Position numbers and translations under genes: made by a program
NCBI GenBank assembly: GCA_963573385.1
Contig: CAUYLG010044529.1
Span: 1 to 64,000, forward strand
Source: Cacajao melanocephalus
Taxonomy: Eukaryota > Chordata > Mammalia > Primates > Pitheciidae
Direction of reading: 5' to 3'
Length of the DNA stretch: 64,000 nt
Notes under the pieces: model-generated
What the model saw: only the letters and a program-made list of their open reading frames with translations
Told to the model about the DNA's origin: nothing
The model's database searches: none
Shown: positions 1 to 12,350 of the stretch, one piece after another
Layout: every line of letters starts with the position of its first letter
Numbering within the stretch: position 1 is the stretch's first letter

Positions 1-183
1 TTAGCTGGTGTGGTGGTGCATGCCTGTAGTCCCAGCTACTCAGGAGGTTGAGGTAGGAGGATTGCTTGAGCCTAGGAGGTCAAGGCTGTAGTGAGCCGTG
101 ATCGTGCCACTGCCCTCCAGTCTGGATGACAGATGGAGACCCTGTCTCAAACAAAACAAAACAATAGCAACAAAACCAAACAA
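1..183 (+). mobile_element. Alu, right-hand part, cut by the window start
   Basis: The right monomer of an Alu begins at base 1 and runs into an A-rich tail broken by C residues. The wording around the inner region (gcttgagcctaggaggtcaa) is of the old AluJ type. The left half lies outside the window. Confidence 0.9.
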
Positions 184-1275
184 GGGATGGAAGGATATAA
201 GATACCCATGGCTACAGAGCTGGATAATAAAGCATTTGAACCTTGGCAATCTGTCACCTAGAACCTCTCTCTTACCCTCTAAATATGCTTAGACTTTGAC
301 CCAAGGCTTATAGTTCTTGGACTTGACTCAAGGAAATGATCAGACAACTGCATAATTCAGAACAGAACTGGACCTAGAAAAACCTCTGTTCTTGTAGGAG
401 ATTAGTCAAATAAATTATTATGGAGCCATAAAATGAAATAATATGCAACAGCTAAGAGTGCTGATATAGAAGTTTTTATTTAAATGGAAAAATCTTCATG
501 AAGTATTAAGTTTAAAAAGCAAGTTAGAAAACATATTCAGCATGATATCCAGAAATCAAAAGTTGGCAGATACGTGCAGGTGGGAAGGAACACTAAAATA
601 TTAACAGTGGCTATATTTAAGTGGAATCTCAGAAATTTTAACTTTCATCTTTAAATTTTTCTTTATATGCTAATTTCTCTATAATGTATCTTTTGGGCAG
701 TGATTTTTTTAAAAGCAATGCAAACTAAGATATTTCAGGATATGAAAGAACAATGCCTGATTAAAGGAAGTGGAAGGAGTAACTGGGAACTGGTTCTTGA
801 GATTGTCCTGGGCACTAAATTTAGCTCTAAAACTCTGCCAACCAAAGGAAAGAGATAAACATGTTGGTTGCACAATTTTCACAAAAATTTTATTTAGAGT
901 TTTAGGAAAGGGCCTCTTAGGTGGTTTTCCTCATTTCTAATTGTTCACTCTTGTGAATTTCAGAGTGTGGGGCCCTAGACAGATGTCCCACACATGTCTC
1001 AATTCTGTGTTACCAAGTGCATTTCACTCGATTGAACCTATGTTTAACACTAGAGAGAGTGCCAGGTGCGGGGCTGAGCGCTAAACCATCTCTTCCTTGC
1101 AACAGCACTCTGATTCCTACCTCCTGCTCATCCTCCATCTTGAATTCCATCCCACACAAATCTTTCTATTGCTTAAGTCTAGTTCAGGCACCTCTGCTAG
1201 AGTCATCAGTTCAAACCAACCTTCTCCTTTGGTGAGCCTATTGCAACACGTGTCCTCGCAGAACAATTCAGTATG
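184..1275. other. Noncoding stretch with an old LINE-like 3' end
   Basis: AT-rich DNA with no convincing gene. Bases 400-720 resemble the 3' end of an ancient L1/HAL1-type element on the plus strand: a block reading like 'aaaatcttcatgaagtatta', then 'ttaacagtggctatattt'. Family not assigned. The rest (720-1275) shows nothing recognisable. Confidence 0.4.
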
Positions 1276-1690
<415 letters not shown>

Positions 1691-2506
1691 TAAGTTGCCA
1701 CATATGGCCTCACAGGTTGTGCACTGTACAACTCCAGGAGGCCCACTTTGTCCTTCTTCACACTTCCAACTTGCATAACCTCCTTTATTGCCCACACCTT
1801 CTAGAATACACATGTATTAATCTCGTGTAATCAAACAGATAAATACAGTTTTAAAAAATTGCAACCTTGCCTTTTCTTCCTAACATGTTTCAAAGACAAA
1901 TGAAGTTGACCTAGTTTGTGATTTTTATTAGAGCTGGACAGAATTACCTCTGGTTCTAAAACAATTGTTATAAAGGTAAACTCACCAACTCTTGGGACAA
2001 TCAAGGAATGTAGTCATGACTGCAGAACTGAGAGGTATTGCTTCATGTGTGTAGGATAAGTAAAGAAAACATATTTGGCCTGAGCAAGTTATTCACATTT
2101 TTTAAAACCCTGAAATTTATTTTGTCTACTGAAAAAATTCAGAACTGCTGAATCAGAAATGATGAATATAAGAATGAAATGCTGATATTAAATTCACAAA
2201 GAAGAAGATTTAAAATGATTTAAATAAAGAGATTTAAGGTAAAATGATTCTCCCCTCATGCACAGGACGAAAAAGAGCCTGGTTCTTAACGGCGTTCTAG
2301 ACCAACCCTGGACTTCTTGCCTCTATTCTTATATATAAGATAATAAATATTATTACTGCTTAGGCCACTGTAATCAGGCACTCTGTTCATTGCAGCCAAA
2401 GCATTATATATGAAGCCTTGAAGCCCTCCATTCCCTAGATAGAGTCAAACACTTCCTCTTCTATGTGCTCACGACCCATTGCACCTCTATTCTGGAATTC
2501 AGCATA
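1691..2506. other. No recognised feature
   Basis: Single-copy-looking AT-rich DNA. I see no gene, RNA gene or clear repeat here. Confidence 0.5.
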
Positions 2507-2511
2507 TAGTG

Positions 2512-2865
2512 TGATGTGGTTTGGCTCTGTGTCCCCCAATCAGATCACATCTCAAATTGTAATCCTCACGTGTTGAGGGAGACAGGTGATTGGATCATGG
2601 GGGCAGTTTTCCCCATGATGCTCTTGTGACATTGAGTGAGTACTCATGAGATCCAATGGTTTTATAAGGCAGTTTTTCCTGCTCTTGCTCGCTCTCTCTC
2701 CTGCCGCCTTGTGAAGAAGGTGCTTTGCTTCGCCTTCCACCATGATTGTAAGTTTCCTGAGGCCTCTCCAGTCATGCAGAACTGTGAGTCAATTAAACCT
2801 TTTTCCTTTTAAATGACCCAGTCTTGGGTAATATCTTTATAGCACTGTGAGAATAGACTAATACA
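2512..2865 (+). mobile_element. THE1-family solo LTR (ERVL-MaLR)
   Basis: A 354-bp LTR starting TGATGTGGTTTGGC and ending ACTAATACA, as in THE1 elements. It is flanked by the 5-bp target duplication TAGTG (2507-2511 and 2866-2870), so it is a complete solo LTR left after recombination. The internal 'gtgagtcaattaaacc' block is the usual polyadenylation area. Confidence 0.92.
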
Positions 2866-3149
2866 TAGTGTAATAGTTATTTACATGACTTGTTTGTGAG
2901 ATCATCCAAAAAATTCATAGATTATCTTTTATTTCTGTAACCTCAGTACCCTTCTTGTTATCTGGCACAGAAATACTTGTTCAATTGATGTCAAGAATTT
3001 ATATATTCACTGTTGTGGGAGATATAGAGGGTGCTCTTTCTTAAGAGTGTAGAGAAGTGGGAGTGTGCAGCCCATGTGCATGCACAGATGAGTAGTTCCA
3101 TACCCTGGGCAAAGCTGTCAGTTAAGGCTGAGCCAGAAACACTCTAGGA

Positions 3150-3287
3150 AGCCTGCCATGGTGGTGCGTGCCTCTAGTCCCAGCTACTCAGCAGGCTGAG
3201 GCGGGATGATTCCTTGAGTCCAGGAGTTTGAGACCAGTGGGCAACATAGTGAGATCCCATCTCTTTAGAAAAATAAAAAGGAAAAAG
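3150..3287 (+). mobile_element. Free left Alu monomer (FLAM-like)
   Basis: A single Alu-type monomer with an A-rich tail, flanked by an imperfect 12-bp duplication (AACACTCTAGGA at 3138-3149; AATACTCTGGGGA at 3288-3300). There is no right monomer. This is the form expected of the fossil monomers that precede dimeric Alus. Confidence 0.75.
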
Positions 3288-3442
3288 AATACTCTGGGGA
3301 GTTCTCCTCAGAAGCCTCAAGCCTCTGGCAGGACACTCCAGAACACTGGTAGATGGAATCAAAAGCGACTGTAGATGCAGGGTGGGGCAGTATAGAGGAG
3401 TATGTCTCTTTCTTCATTTGAATTCTTAGGATTCTTTTTAGA

Positions 3443-3473
3443 AATTATTATTATTATTATTATTATTATTTTA
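3443..3473. repeat. (ATT)n microsatellite
   Basis: About ten ATT units directly beside the 3' end of the minus-strand LTR. Confidence 0.95.
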
Positions 3474-3981
3474 TGCCAAATTGCAGGGTCTTTATTGCCG
3501 GCAGCCACGGAGGACTCACGTCTCTCCAACCCATGGCCCCGAAAGGAGAGTGTCAAGGCCTTTTATACCCGTAAAACCACCTCAGGGGTGAGGGTGAGGG
3601 GCAGGGGGGTGGAGGTGAACAGTTTCAGGCATTCCAAGGGCCAGGGGATTCTGTCAATTACCTCCTGGGCGGAGATGAGGATGAGGGGCTCCAGACATTC
3701 CAGTGGATTCCGTAAATCACCTCCTGGGAGGAGATGAGGGTGAGGGGCTCCGGACATTCCAAGGGCCAGGGGACTTTGGTCATTGCGATTATTACTTAAG
3801 TGGTCATTAGTTTACACATTGTCTGGGCAGGGTGGAAATCACAGATCTTAATTACTTATTACAAGTTGCAGGGGCCAAGATGGCGTGGGTTTGGACTGCT
3901 TGCCTGTCACACTAGGGGTTACGGAGAGCAGTTTCAACAGAAAGCTGAGATATGCAGTTTTATGGGGCTTTTACCATGTCA
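3474..3981 (-). mobile_element. ERV1-type 3' LTR
   Basis: Read on the minus strand this 508-bp unit begins TGACATGG and ends TTTGGCA. It has a TATA-like GTATAAAAGG (complement at 3558-3568) and an AATAAA signal (complement at 3491-3496). U3 holds about two and a half copies of a 57-65-bp unit built on 'ctcaccctcatctcctccc' (plus 3629-3760). A polypurine tract sits directly upstream. Subfamily not identified. Confidence 0.75.
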
Positions 3982-4128
3982 TATTCCCCCCCTTGTTTTA
4001 TTTACAGGAATTAAATCATTGATTCCTCCAACAGGTTAGTATTGTTTGTTGGTTCTAAGGGCTCATATTGGGACCTTAATATCATTAATTTTACGGAGTC
4101 TACCCGAGATTTTATGAACCTGGGCTTG
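3982..4128 (-). mobile_element. ERV internal 3' end with polypurine tract
   Basis: The minus strand carries AAGGGGGGGAATA (3982-3994) immediately before the LTR, the expected primer site for plus-strand DNA synthesis. About 130 bp of internal sequence remain, with no intact frame. An Alu begins at 4129, and I could not recognise more provirus beyond it. Confidence 0.65.
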
Positions 4129-4810
<682 letters not shown>

Positions 4811-5120
4811 TTTTTGTTTTGTTTTGTTTTCGAGATGGGGTCTCACTTCATCACCGGGCTGGAATGAAGTGGCACAATCTTGACTCACTTCAACCTCTGC
4901 CTCCCAGGCTCAAGTGATCCTCCAATCTCAGCCTCCCAAGTAGCTGAAACTATAGGTGTGCACCTCCACATTCAGCTATTTTTTTTTTTTTTGTACTTTT
5001 GGTAAAGATGGGATTTTACCATGTTGCCCAGGCTGGTCTTGAGCTCCTGAGCTCAAGTAATCTGCCCACCTTGGCCTCCCAAAGTGCAGGTATTACAGGT
5101 GTGAGCCACTGCACCTGGCC
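4811..5120 (-). mobile_element. Alu, full-length
   Basis: Poly-T (TTTTG units) at the left, then both monomers in antisense, ending at cctggcc. An extra T run at 4980-4993 is the expanded middle linker. Confidence 0.95.
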
Positions 5121-5551
5121 TACCCTGAAGTCTTTATGATCCTTCTCACTTTTCTCTCCTGGTTTAGATCATTGAGAGGTCACAGTTTTAAAACACGCCC
5201 CCCGCTCCCCGGCCCGCAATTTTGGTTTGACTTTTGCTTTCTTATAGTAAAAAGAATGCAGCTTTTGAACTAGCTGAGGAATGTGGGCTGCAAAACATGG
5301 ACTGTTTCATTTTGATATCATCATATTTTGATACTTTCTACACAAAGTTCCAATACAACAGTTGAAATTATCATTGGCAGAAATATGCAGAATTCTCGAG
5401 GTTGAAATTTGGGGCCTCAGGTTACAGTAAAAGGGGCCAGTCTAGAGTGCTATTTTCAGAGTTCAGATGTTTCACTGGGCCAAGTCTGATAAACTAAATT
5501 GATAAAGTGTTAATGGCAGAAAATAGGTGTATATGTAAGATCAAACAAACC
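5121..5551. other. No recognised feature
   Basis: Contains a short C-rich run (5196-5217). No gene or clear repeat recognised. Confidence 0.4.
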
Positions 5552-5563
5552 TCATTTGCTTTT

Positions 5564-5729
5564 TTTTTTGTAGAGATGGGGTCTTACTCTGTTGCCTAGG
5601 CTAGAGAGTAGTGGCTACTTAGAGGTGCAATCATAGAACACTGTAGCTTTGAACTCCTGGTCTCAAATGATCTCCCACCTCAACCTCCTGGGTAGCTGGG
5701 ACTACAGACATGCACCATTGCACCTGGCT
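5564..5729 (-). mobile_element. FLAM_A fossil Alu monomer
   Basis: A single antisense monomer that keeps, between the two Alu-like blocks, a segment ('gcacctctaagtagccact' on the minus strand) matching the 7SL-derived part lost from ordinary Alu left arms. It is flanked by the 12-bp direct repeat TCATTTGCTTTT (5552-5563 and 5730-5741). It therefore moved as a unit and is one of the oldest Alu-lineage insertions here. Confidence 0.85.
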
Positions 5730-5741
5730 TCATTTGCTTTT

Positions 5742-6857
5742 AAGACCCGCTTTCAATGACCTGCCTCAAAGGAGGTTGTCCTGGAGGTATCTTGAGCCAT
5801 ATGGCAGGTTTTTTCAGAAAGGGGACTTTATTTAGCACCCCTTGATCATGGCCTAAAGGATGCTCCTATTTTATTCCCCCAACCCTCCCTACAAGGCTGG
5901 TGATTGGAAGAAAAATAGTGGAAAAGTAGGGGAACTTTCCAGATCTTATTCAGAAGAAGCAAAACACAGGTGGCCCCAGGGCAGGGGCACTTCCAGCCCC
6001 ACCCCATCATGATGCACTTAACCAGCCCAGGCAGAATCAGGAAGTGAGTGAGCGAGAACACAGAGCTCTATCAATATCATCAGGGCACCATGTCTGGGTT
6101 CTGTAGAATAAATTGACCTGATTGGGTTCCATTCAACCAGTCTAATACTTCAGCCTCTTCTGTCAGCCTCCTCAGCCTAATGGAACCCTGGGCCCAAAGA
6201 GCACACGGTCCACCTGCCCAGTGTCCCACTGCACAGCCACCATCCCTACATTGGTAATCCTGCCCAGCCATCAAGCAAATGAATCTCCTGAGGGCTCTCA
6301 GGGGACTGAGTGAGGGTGTGGATGACTCAGTGTGACTCCTTCCCACTAGTAGAGAAACAGCTCAAAGCAAATAGTTTGTGACGGTAAGTTAGTAATGTCA
6401 GCCTCATTATGGAATATTTTGTGGCAAGTACAGCAGTGAATTTAAGACTAATTTTTGTGCCATGAAAGAAAGGGGACGTTGGAATCAATAGACTGAGCCT
6501 CCAGTGATTTATATCTGAGTTTAGACTTGTGTATTTCATTCACTTCTGCAACGTTTCTTCTAGTCTATCTGCCTTTGAGGATCTGGTTGAAAGAAGAGTG
6601 AGTCATTGTTTGGACATATCTTCTCTTTAGTGTATTTAATCCCATAATGTAAGAGAGAATTAGGTAAGAGGTTTAAGAGATTAAATAAGATTCATCACTG
6701 AATTATTAAAAATTAAGCTCTGGGTTAAAACAAGCTAACAGTCTTCAACATTCCAAGGGAGACAAAAACTCCTTACTGAGGCACAATAGATGATTTCCAT
6801 TAGTTTCTTGATAAAATCAATAACTAACAACAATAATGTGCTCAAAAGTTACCCTTG
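5742..6857. other. No recognised feature
   Basis: Mixed-composition, apparently unique DNA. Short open frames on both strands show no family features. Confidence 0.4.
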
Positions 6858-7162
<305 letters not shown>

Positions 7163-7169
7163 TCTAATT

Positions 7170-7510
7170 TTTTTTTTTTAAATCCACAGAGACTTTACTG
7201 AACCACCAATGGAAGGGTATAGACTTAGAAGAGTTACTGTAGTCCAGGGATAGCTTAACCTGTTATTTCTCCTCATCTGCCGTAGGACCAGGTCTTCTTA
7301 CTCAGTGGTGACAGAGTTTCTAACTACTACACAAATGATTACAGGGTTTATAAGTCCCCAGGCTTAAGTGAGGTGACAAAATTTAGAAACAAAATTCCCA
7401 TCTGCCTTTTCAATGACAGATTTGGCCTCCAGGGTCAGCTTCTCAATCTATTCATGCCTTCCAGTCTTTATATAGGAGAACAGATAGTGAAGATCCAGGG
7501 AAAATTCTGG
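7170..7510 (-). pseudogene. Possible processed pseudogene, parent unknown
   Basis: On the minus strand the sequence ends 'AGTAAAgtctctgtggattt' followed by a run of A (plus-strand T run 7168-7180). This looks like a poly-A tail 15-20 bases after a variant AGTAAA signal. Upstream, a frame reads EKLTLEAKSVIEKADGNFVS before a stop. I do not recognise the parent, and the T run could instead belong to the neighbouring AluJ or a short LINE end. Confidence 0.3.
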
Positions 7511-8001
7511 GAAAAAAAATTAGTTTTCCTTAGAGAACTTTTCAAAAACTGAAAACATTTAGATTATAGAAAGATGAGTAAAATGTTTAAGATAAGGTTG
7601 TCATATATGGCCTATTCAGTTTTATTTCTCCCGAGATGTTTTCTAAAACCGCAAGACAAGGAAAGTTTCTGTGAAGCCAGCTCAGTCTCAGAAGATTACA
7701 CATCCAGGCTTCAGAGATAGGCTGAGACACTCAAAATACAAAGAGCATATTTGCTTTCAGCACTGTGATGATTTTCATGAGGAGGAGTCACTGCCTTTTT
7801 TTGAGTGTGGGTTTCCTACTATGGTGTTTGGTCTAGAGCCAGGGTCCTCCCTTAGAAGGACCATGATTGGGCAACTGGAGAATTTGCAAACAGCATGAAC
7901 TTGTAGCGAATTTCCATAATATGTACACGGGTTGGGGGAGTGTGGAAGATCCAAAGCTCTCATTAGATTCTTTGGAATCCATGATTCCAAAAATAAAGAC
8001 C
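7511..8001. other. No recognised feature
   Basis: Apparently unique DNA up to the LTR target site. Confidence 0.4.
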
Positions 8002-8005
8002 CTTG

Positions 8006-9278
8006 TGGTGGCAGTGGCTGCTGCCATCATGCCAGCTATAGCCAGGAGGTGCAGCTGGGGCTGCACACTCCATGGAGCTGGTGGGTGTCTGGCCCTTTCT
8101 GAGTTGAGGCGGGAACTCCCTGGATGCCACTGTAGTTGCCCAAACATCCGCTGAAGACTCGGGCCTCCTGCTCTACGGAGCAGGCAGGAGCCCCACGCTC
8201 CTGGGTGGGAATACAGCCATCCAAACTGCAGCTGTGGATCAGAGCCTACCTGTGCTCTTAGGAGTAGCCAGGGAATAGACAGGATCTGCCTTCCTGGGTG
8301 CAGCTGCAGCTGCAAGACCTGGGCCTCCCACTCCACAGATCAGGCAGGAGCTGGGGACTAGCAGAAGTCCTGCCCCATCTGAGTTGGTAGGGCTGGAGCT
8401 CCCGGGTGCAGCTGCAGCCACCCTCCCAGGTGCAGGAAGGACCCCTGCGTCTCTGTAGCCTGCACACTCGGGGGCCGGAAGGCCCCCCCAATCCACCTGC
8501 CTGCAGGGTCAGGGGTGTCTGCTTCCACTGCCTGGCCCCTCTCCTCTCCCTGTACCTGCTCCAATCTTGGAGCAAGGTTGTGGCTGAGTCCAGGGGCTAT
8601 GAATGGCAGCATGAGGACTGGGTAGAAGGGGACAGGTCCCTAGCAAGGCCCACTTCAGTCCAGGGAGGGCCTGAAGGCTGGGGGTGGGCTGCCAGTCCCA
8701 CTGATGGGAGTGGGGACTAGTGCTGCCTCTTCTGGGCCCACCCATGGACCCATTGGCTGGCACTTCCTCATCTCTGAGGTCCATAAAAGTCCTGGGCTCA
8801 GCCAGAGCAGGGCGGGGGATGACCAGAGAAAGAGGGCAGAGAGACCACAGGATGACCAGCTGCAGAGAGGAGTATCCTGTCTGCTAATAGCCGGAGACAA
8901 TGGGATGACCAGCTCTGGAGAGGAGCTATCCTTTCTGCTGTTAGCTGGAGATGACAGAACAACCAGTTGCAGGGAGGAGCTAACCTCTCTGCGGAGAGCT
9001 ACAGAATTGACCTGCTGGCAGAGAGGAGCTATGCTCTCCAGGGCCTCCTCTCTGCTGAGAACTGAACACTTGATGGATGACCTGCCTACAGAGAGGTGCT
9101 ACCCACCGTGGTCTCCTCTAAGCTGTTGTAACATTCAATAAAGCTCATCTTCGTCTTGTTCACATTTACTTATCTGTGTACCTCTTTCTTCCTGGACACA
9201 CGACAAGAACTCAGGCAAAGGCACTACAGCCACAGAGGTTTCTGGCCAGAAAATCAACACCCCAAAGATCCTGTAACA
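8006..9278 (+). mobile_element. Long ERV1-type solo LTR
   Basis: A GC-rich 1273-bp unit starting TGGTGGCAG and ending CTGTAACA, with CTTG on both sides (8002-8005, 9279-9282) as a 4-bp target duplication. It has a TATA-like CATAAAAG at 8782-8789 and AATAAA at 9137-9142. Between them are about five diverged 55-65-bp repeats built on 'gatgaccagctgcagagagg' (8815-9110). No internal proviral sequence follows. Long open frames across it, on both strands, come from its GC-rich repeats. Subfamily not certain; the R region resembles the HERV9/LTR12-like group. Confidence 0.65.
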
Positions 9279-9324
9279 CTTGGTTCCATGGCTGAAGTGT
9301 TTGCCCTCTGAGTTTAGCTGCAGA

Positions 9325-9411
9325 ACACACACCTTAAATATAGGTAATATTATTACAACTGGCTGAGAGAGTTTAAGTAACTTGTCCATGGTCATACAGC
9401 TGATAAGTGGT
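9325..9411 (+). mobile_element. MIR, left piece
   Basis: Matches the MIR core and right part (gagagtttaagtaacttgtc, then a cacagctgataagtgg-like block). The element continues at 9770 after an LTR insertion. Confidence 0.8.
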
Positions 9412-9768
9412 TGTCCTGGTCAGTTTGGGCTGCTGTAACAAATTACCATAGACTGGATGCTTCAACAACAGAAGTTTATTTCTCACAGTTCTGGAAGCTG
9501 GAAGTCTGAGATCAGAGGGCCAGGATGGTTGGATGCTGGTGAGGGCCTCTTCCAGGTTCCAGACTGCCATCTTCTCCTTGTATTCTTCCATAGCAGAAGG
9601 AAGGCTAGAGAGCTCTCTGAGGTCTCTTTTATAAGGGCACTAATCCCACTCATGAAGGCTCCACCCTCATGACTCCCCAAAGACCTCACCCTCTAATACC
9701 ATCACACTGGGATTAAGACAGCAACATATTAAATTTTGGGGAACATAAACATTCAGTTCATAACTGAA
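9412..9768 (-). mobile_element. MLT1A-like LTR (ERVL-MaLR)
   Basis: Antisense MaLR LTR starting TGTCCTGGTCAGTTTGGGCTGC and ending near aaacattcagttcata. It carries the MLT1A landmarks (aacaacagaagtttatttctc; cttttataagggcactaatc). It sits inside a MIR, so it is younger than that MIR. Confidence 0.9.
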
Positions 9769-9769
9769 T

Positions 9770-9832
9770 GGTGAAGCCAGGTTCACAAACCCAGATCTGT
9801 CTGACTTCAGAACCTGAGCACCTGATTTGTGG
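9770..9832 (+). mobile_element. MIR, right piece
   Basis: Continuation of the MIR at 9325: 'tggtgaagccaggttcacaa' then 'ccagatctgtctgacttc', as in the MIR 3' part. Confidence 0.75.
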
Positions 9833-10634
9833 GTAATGCTTTGTCTGTATTGAACACATTTAAAATAATAAGATCTGGAATTTGTTAGGGCTTTTCCAAC
9901 TTTCCCAAATCCTAACTGCAGCATCCCTGACAGGTAACCCAGCTCTGTTTGAACCCTTCTGAGCATGGGGGCTTCCTCTTTCACTAAGGGTTGACTCTGT
10001 TGTTAGACTTAATGAATGCTTTTTAAATGTTGAGGCCCAATTTGCCTTAGGATTGGATACTGGAAAGGTACTTGCAGGTGTCATAAAATGCAGAACGTCT
10101 TCAGGTGAGCTGTCTGGGAGTGAGTCTGAGATTCGGCACCATGGAGACCTCTACTTCTCTCCCTCTTCAAATATCCTCATTTTTGGGTGTACATGGGGGA
10201 AACTGGCCTATTTTAGAAAATACCAGCATGCATATCAAGAAATAATGTAACATATGGAATGATGAATGAGATAATTTTCCAAAATTATCAGAAGAAGATG
10301 TGCTTTGGCAATGAGAATGACTTGATAATTGTCATACATAGCAACATCTTTACTAAACAACATTGGGGTTTTTTTCTTTAGCCTCTTTAGTAAGAATGAC
10401 CTTTTCTATATCTCCTTCATAGTTTAGAGAACAAGAAATCTGGTAGGTAGGGGGGAATTTTCTCTTAGAGTACTGATGGTTTTTTGTAAACTCAAGTTAT
10501 TTCTTGCTTCTCAAAAGTTCCCTAATAATAGAAGCCTTACCTATTAATACCTTAACAATTGAAAGCATTTTCATAATGTTAGTAAATTAGAAAATTTATT
10601 ATTATTGCCTTAGTAAGGTATTTTTTTTGTGGTA
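9833..10634. other. No recognised feature
   Basis: AT-rich apparently unique DNA, no gene seen. Confidence 0.4.
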
Positions 10635-11190
10635 GCTAGTCTCCAAAGGTGGCCCCCAAGGATCCATGCCTCCTATGATTCCTGCCCTTCTGTAGTCCCC
10701 TCTCACATGGAATCTAGACTGGCCCAGATTCTCTTTAACTAATAAAACATGGTAGAAGTGATGCTTAGACAAGTTCCAGGCCAAAGCCTTAGAAAAATCT
10801 CAAAGTCTCCCTTTTTGCACTTTGGGGAGCTCTGTGCTGCCATGTATGAAGTCCAACTACTCTGCTGGGGAGGCCATGTGGAAAGATAGAGGCCTTGAGA
10901 CTATGTGGAAATAGAAAGAATCCTATCTGTTCAACTATCCCATCTGAGTCCAGCCTTCCAGCCATCACTGCCAAGGTACCAGACATGTAAGTGAGCTATC
11001 TTGGATTTTCCTGTACAGTAGTACTCCCAGGTGACTGCAGCGCCAGCCAACATCACATAGAGCAGAAGAATCACCCAGCAGAGCCCAGTCAACCTGCAGA
11101 ATAGCAAGAGCATAAAATGGTTGTTGTTTTAAATCCCCGAATTATGGGATGGTTTGTTACACAGTAGTAGAAAACCAAACACTTTTTTTA
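10635..11190 (+). mobile_element. Older MLT1-family LTR
   Basis: A diverged plus-strand MaLR LTR of about 550 bp. Landmarks include 'tgtgctgccatgtatgaag', 'gtgagctatcttggatttt', 'caggtgactgcagcgccag' and 'ttgttgttttaaatcc'. It ends near 'gtttgttacacagtagtag'. Confidence 0.85.
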
Positions 11191-11307
11191 AAATAACAAA
11201 TCTGATTATTTTTGTGAGCAAACAAAGTTAATAAAGTACATTTTTATAGCAAAGAAATTAAAAATATTCACTTATTTTGCAGAACACTGAATCAGAAAGA
11301 AGCCTCA

Positions 11308-11611
11308 TTGGCTTGGCACAGTGTTTTATGCTTGTAATTCCAGCACTTTGGGAGGCTTGAGGCAGGAGGATTGCTTGAGCCTAAGAGTTTAAGACAAGTC
11401 TAGGCAATAGTCTCTACAAAAAGTTTAAAAATTAGCCAGGTGTGGTGGGTGGTGCATGCCTGAAGTCTCAGCTACTTGGGAGGCTGAGGTGGGAGAATTG
11501 TTTGAGCCTGGAGGTTGAGGCTGCAGTGAGCTGTGATTATACCACTGTATTCCAGCCTGGGCAACAGAGCAAAATCTTGTCTCAAAAGAAAAGAAAAGAA
11601 AAAAAAAGCTT
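11308..11611 (+). mobile_element. Alu, full-length
   Basis: Diverged Alu dimer with a mixed A/G tail. An imperfect duplication flanks it (aagcctcatt before, aagcttcatt after). AluJ-like bases (gcttgagcctaagagtttaa). Confidence 0.92.
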
Positions 11612-11624
11612 CATTAAAGCAATA

Positions 11625-12350
11625 TTTAGATCACAATGAGATAGCACTTTATACTCTCTAGGAGAGCTATAATTTTAAAATAAATAATAACAAATGTTGA
11701 CAAGAATGTGGGGAAATTGGAACTCTGCACTGCTGAGAATGTTAAATGGTGTAGCTGCTTTGGAAAAAATCTGGTATTTCCTCAGAGTGTCTAACATAGA
11801 TTTATCATATGACCCAGCAATTTCACTACTAGCTATATAACCCAAAGAAATGAAAACCTGTCTCCACAAGAACTTATGCAGGAATTCCTCATAGCAGCGC
11901 TATTCATAATAGCCGAAAAGTAGGAACAACTCAAATATCTATCAATTGATTAATGGATAAATAGCATGTGGTATTATCTACACAATGGGCTACTATTTGG
12001 CAATAAAAAGGAATGAAGTACTGATACCTGCAGCAACATGGATGAACCTCGAAAGTGTTCAGTGAAAGAAGCCAATCACAAAGACCACATGTTGTATGAT
12101 TCTGTTGATATGAAATATGCAGAATAGGCAATTCTATAGAGACACAAAGTAGATTAGTGATTGGGGGTAATGAAAAATGATGGCTAAAGGGTCTAATGGG
12201 TACAAAATTTCTTTCAGGGGTAAAGAAAATATTCTAAAATTGATTGCTTGATGATTTAAATATCTGTGAATATACTAAAAACATCAAATTGTACATTTTA
12301 AATGGTTGACTTGTATGGCATATGAATTACATCTCAATAAAAGTGTTATA
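11625..12350 (+). mobile_element. L1 3' end (end of ORF2 and 3' UTR)
   Basis: Decayed L1 with the familiar C-terminal ORF2 wording (catatgacccagcaatttca; agcaacatggatgaacctc) and a 3' UTR that ends near 'aataaaagtgttatagaaaa'. Old L1MA/MB-type. Stops and frameshifts destroy the reading frame. Confidence 0.92.

Noticed and set aside
7833..8336. 167-codon minus-strand frame, with 105- and 145-codon neighbours
   Set aside because: All lie in or across the start of the GC-rich ERV1-type LTR. The frames follow its internal repeats.
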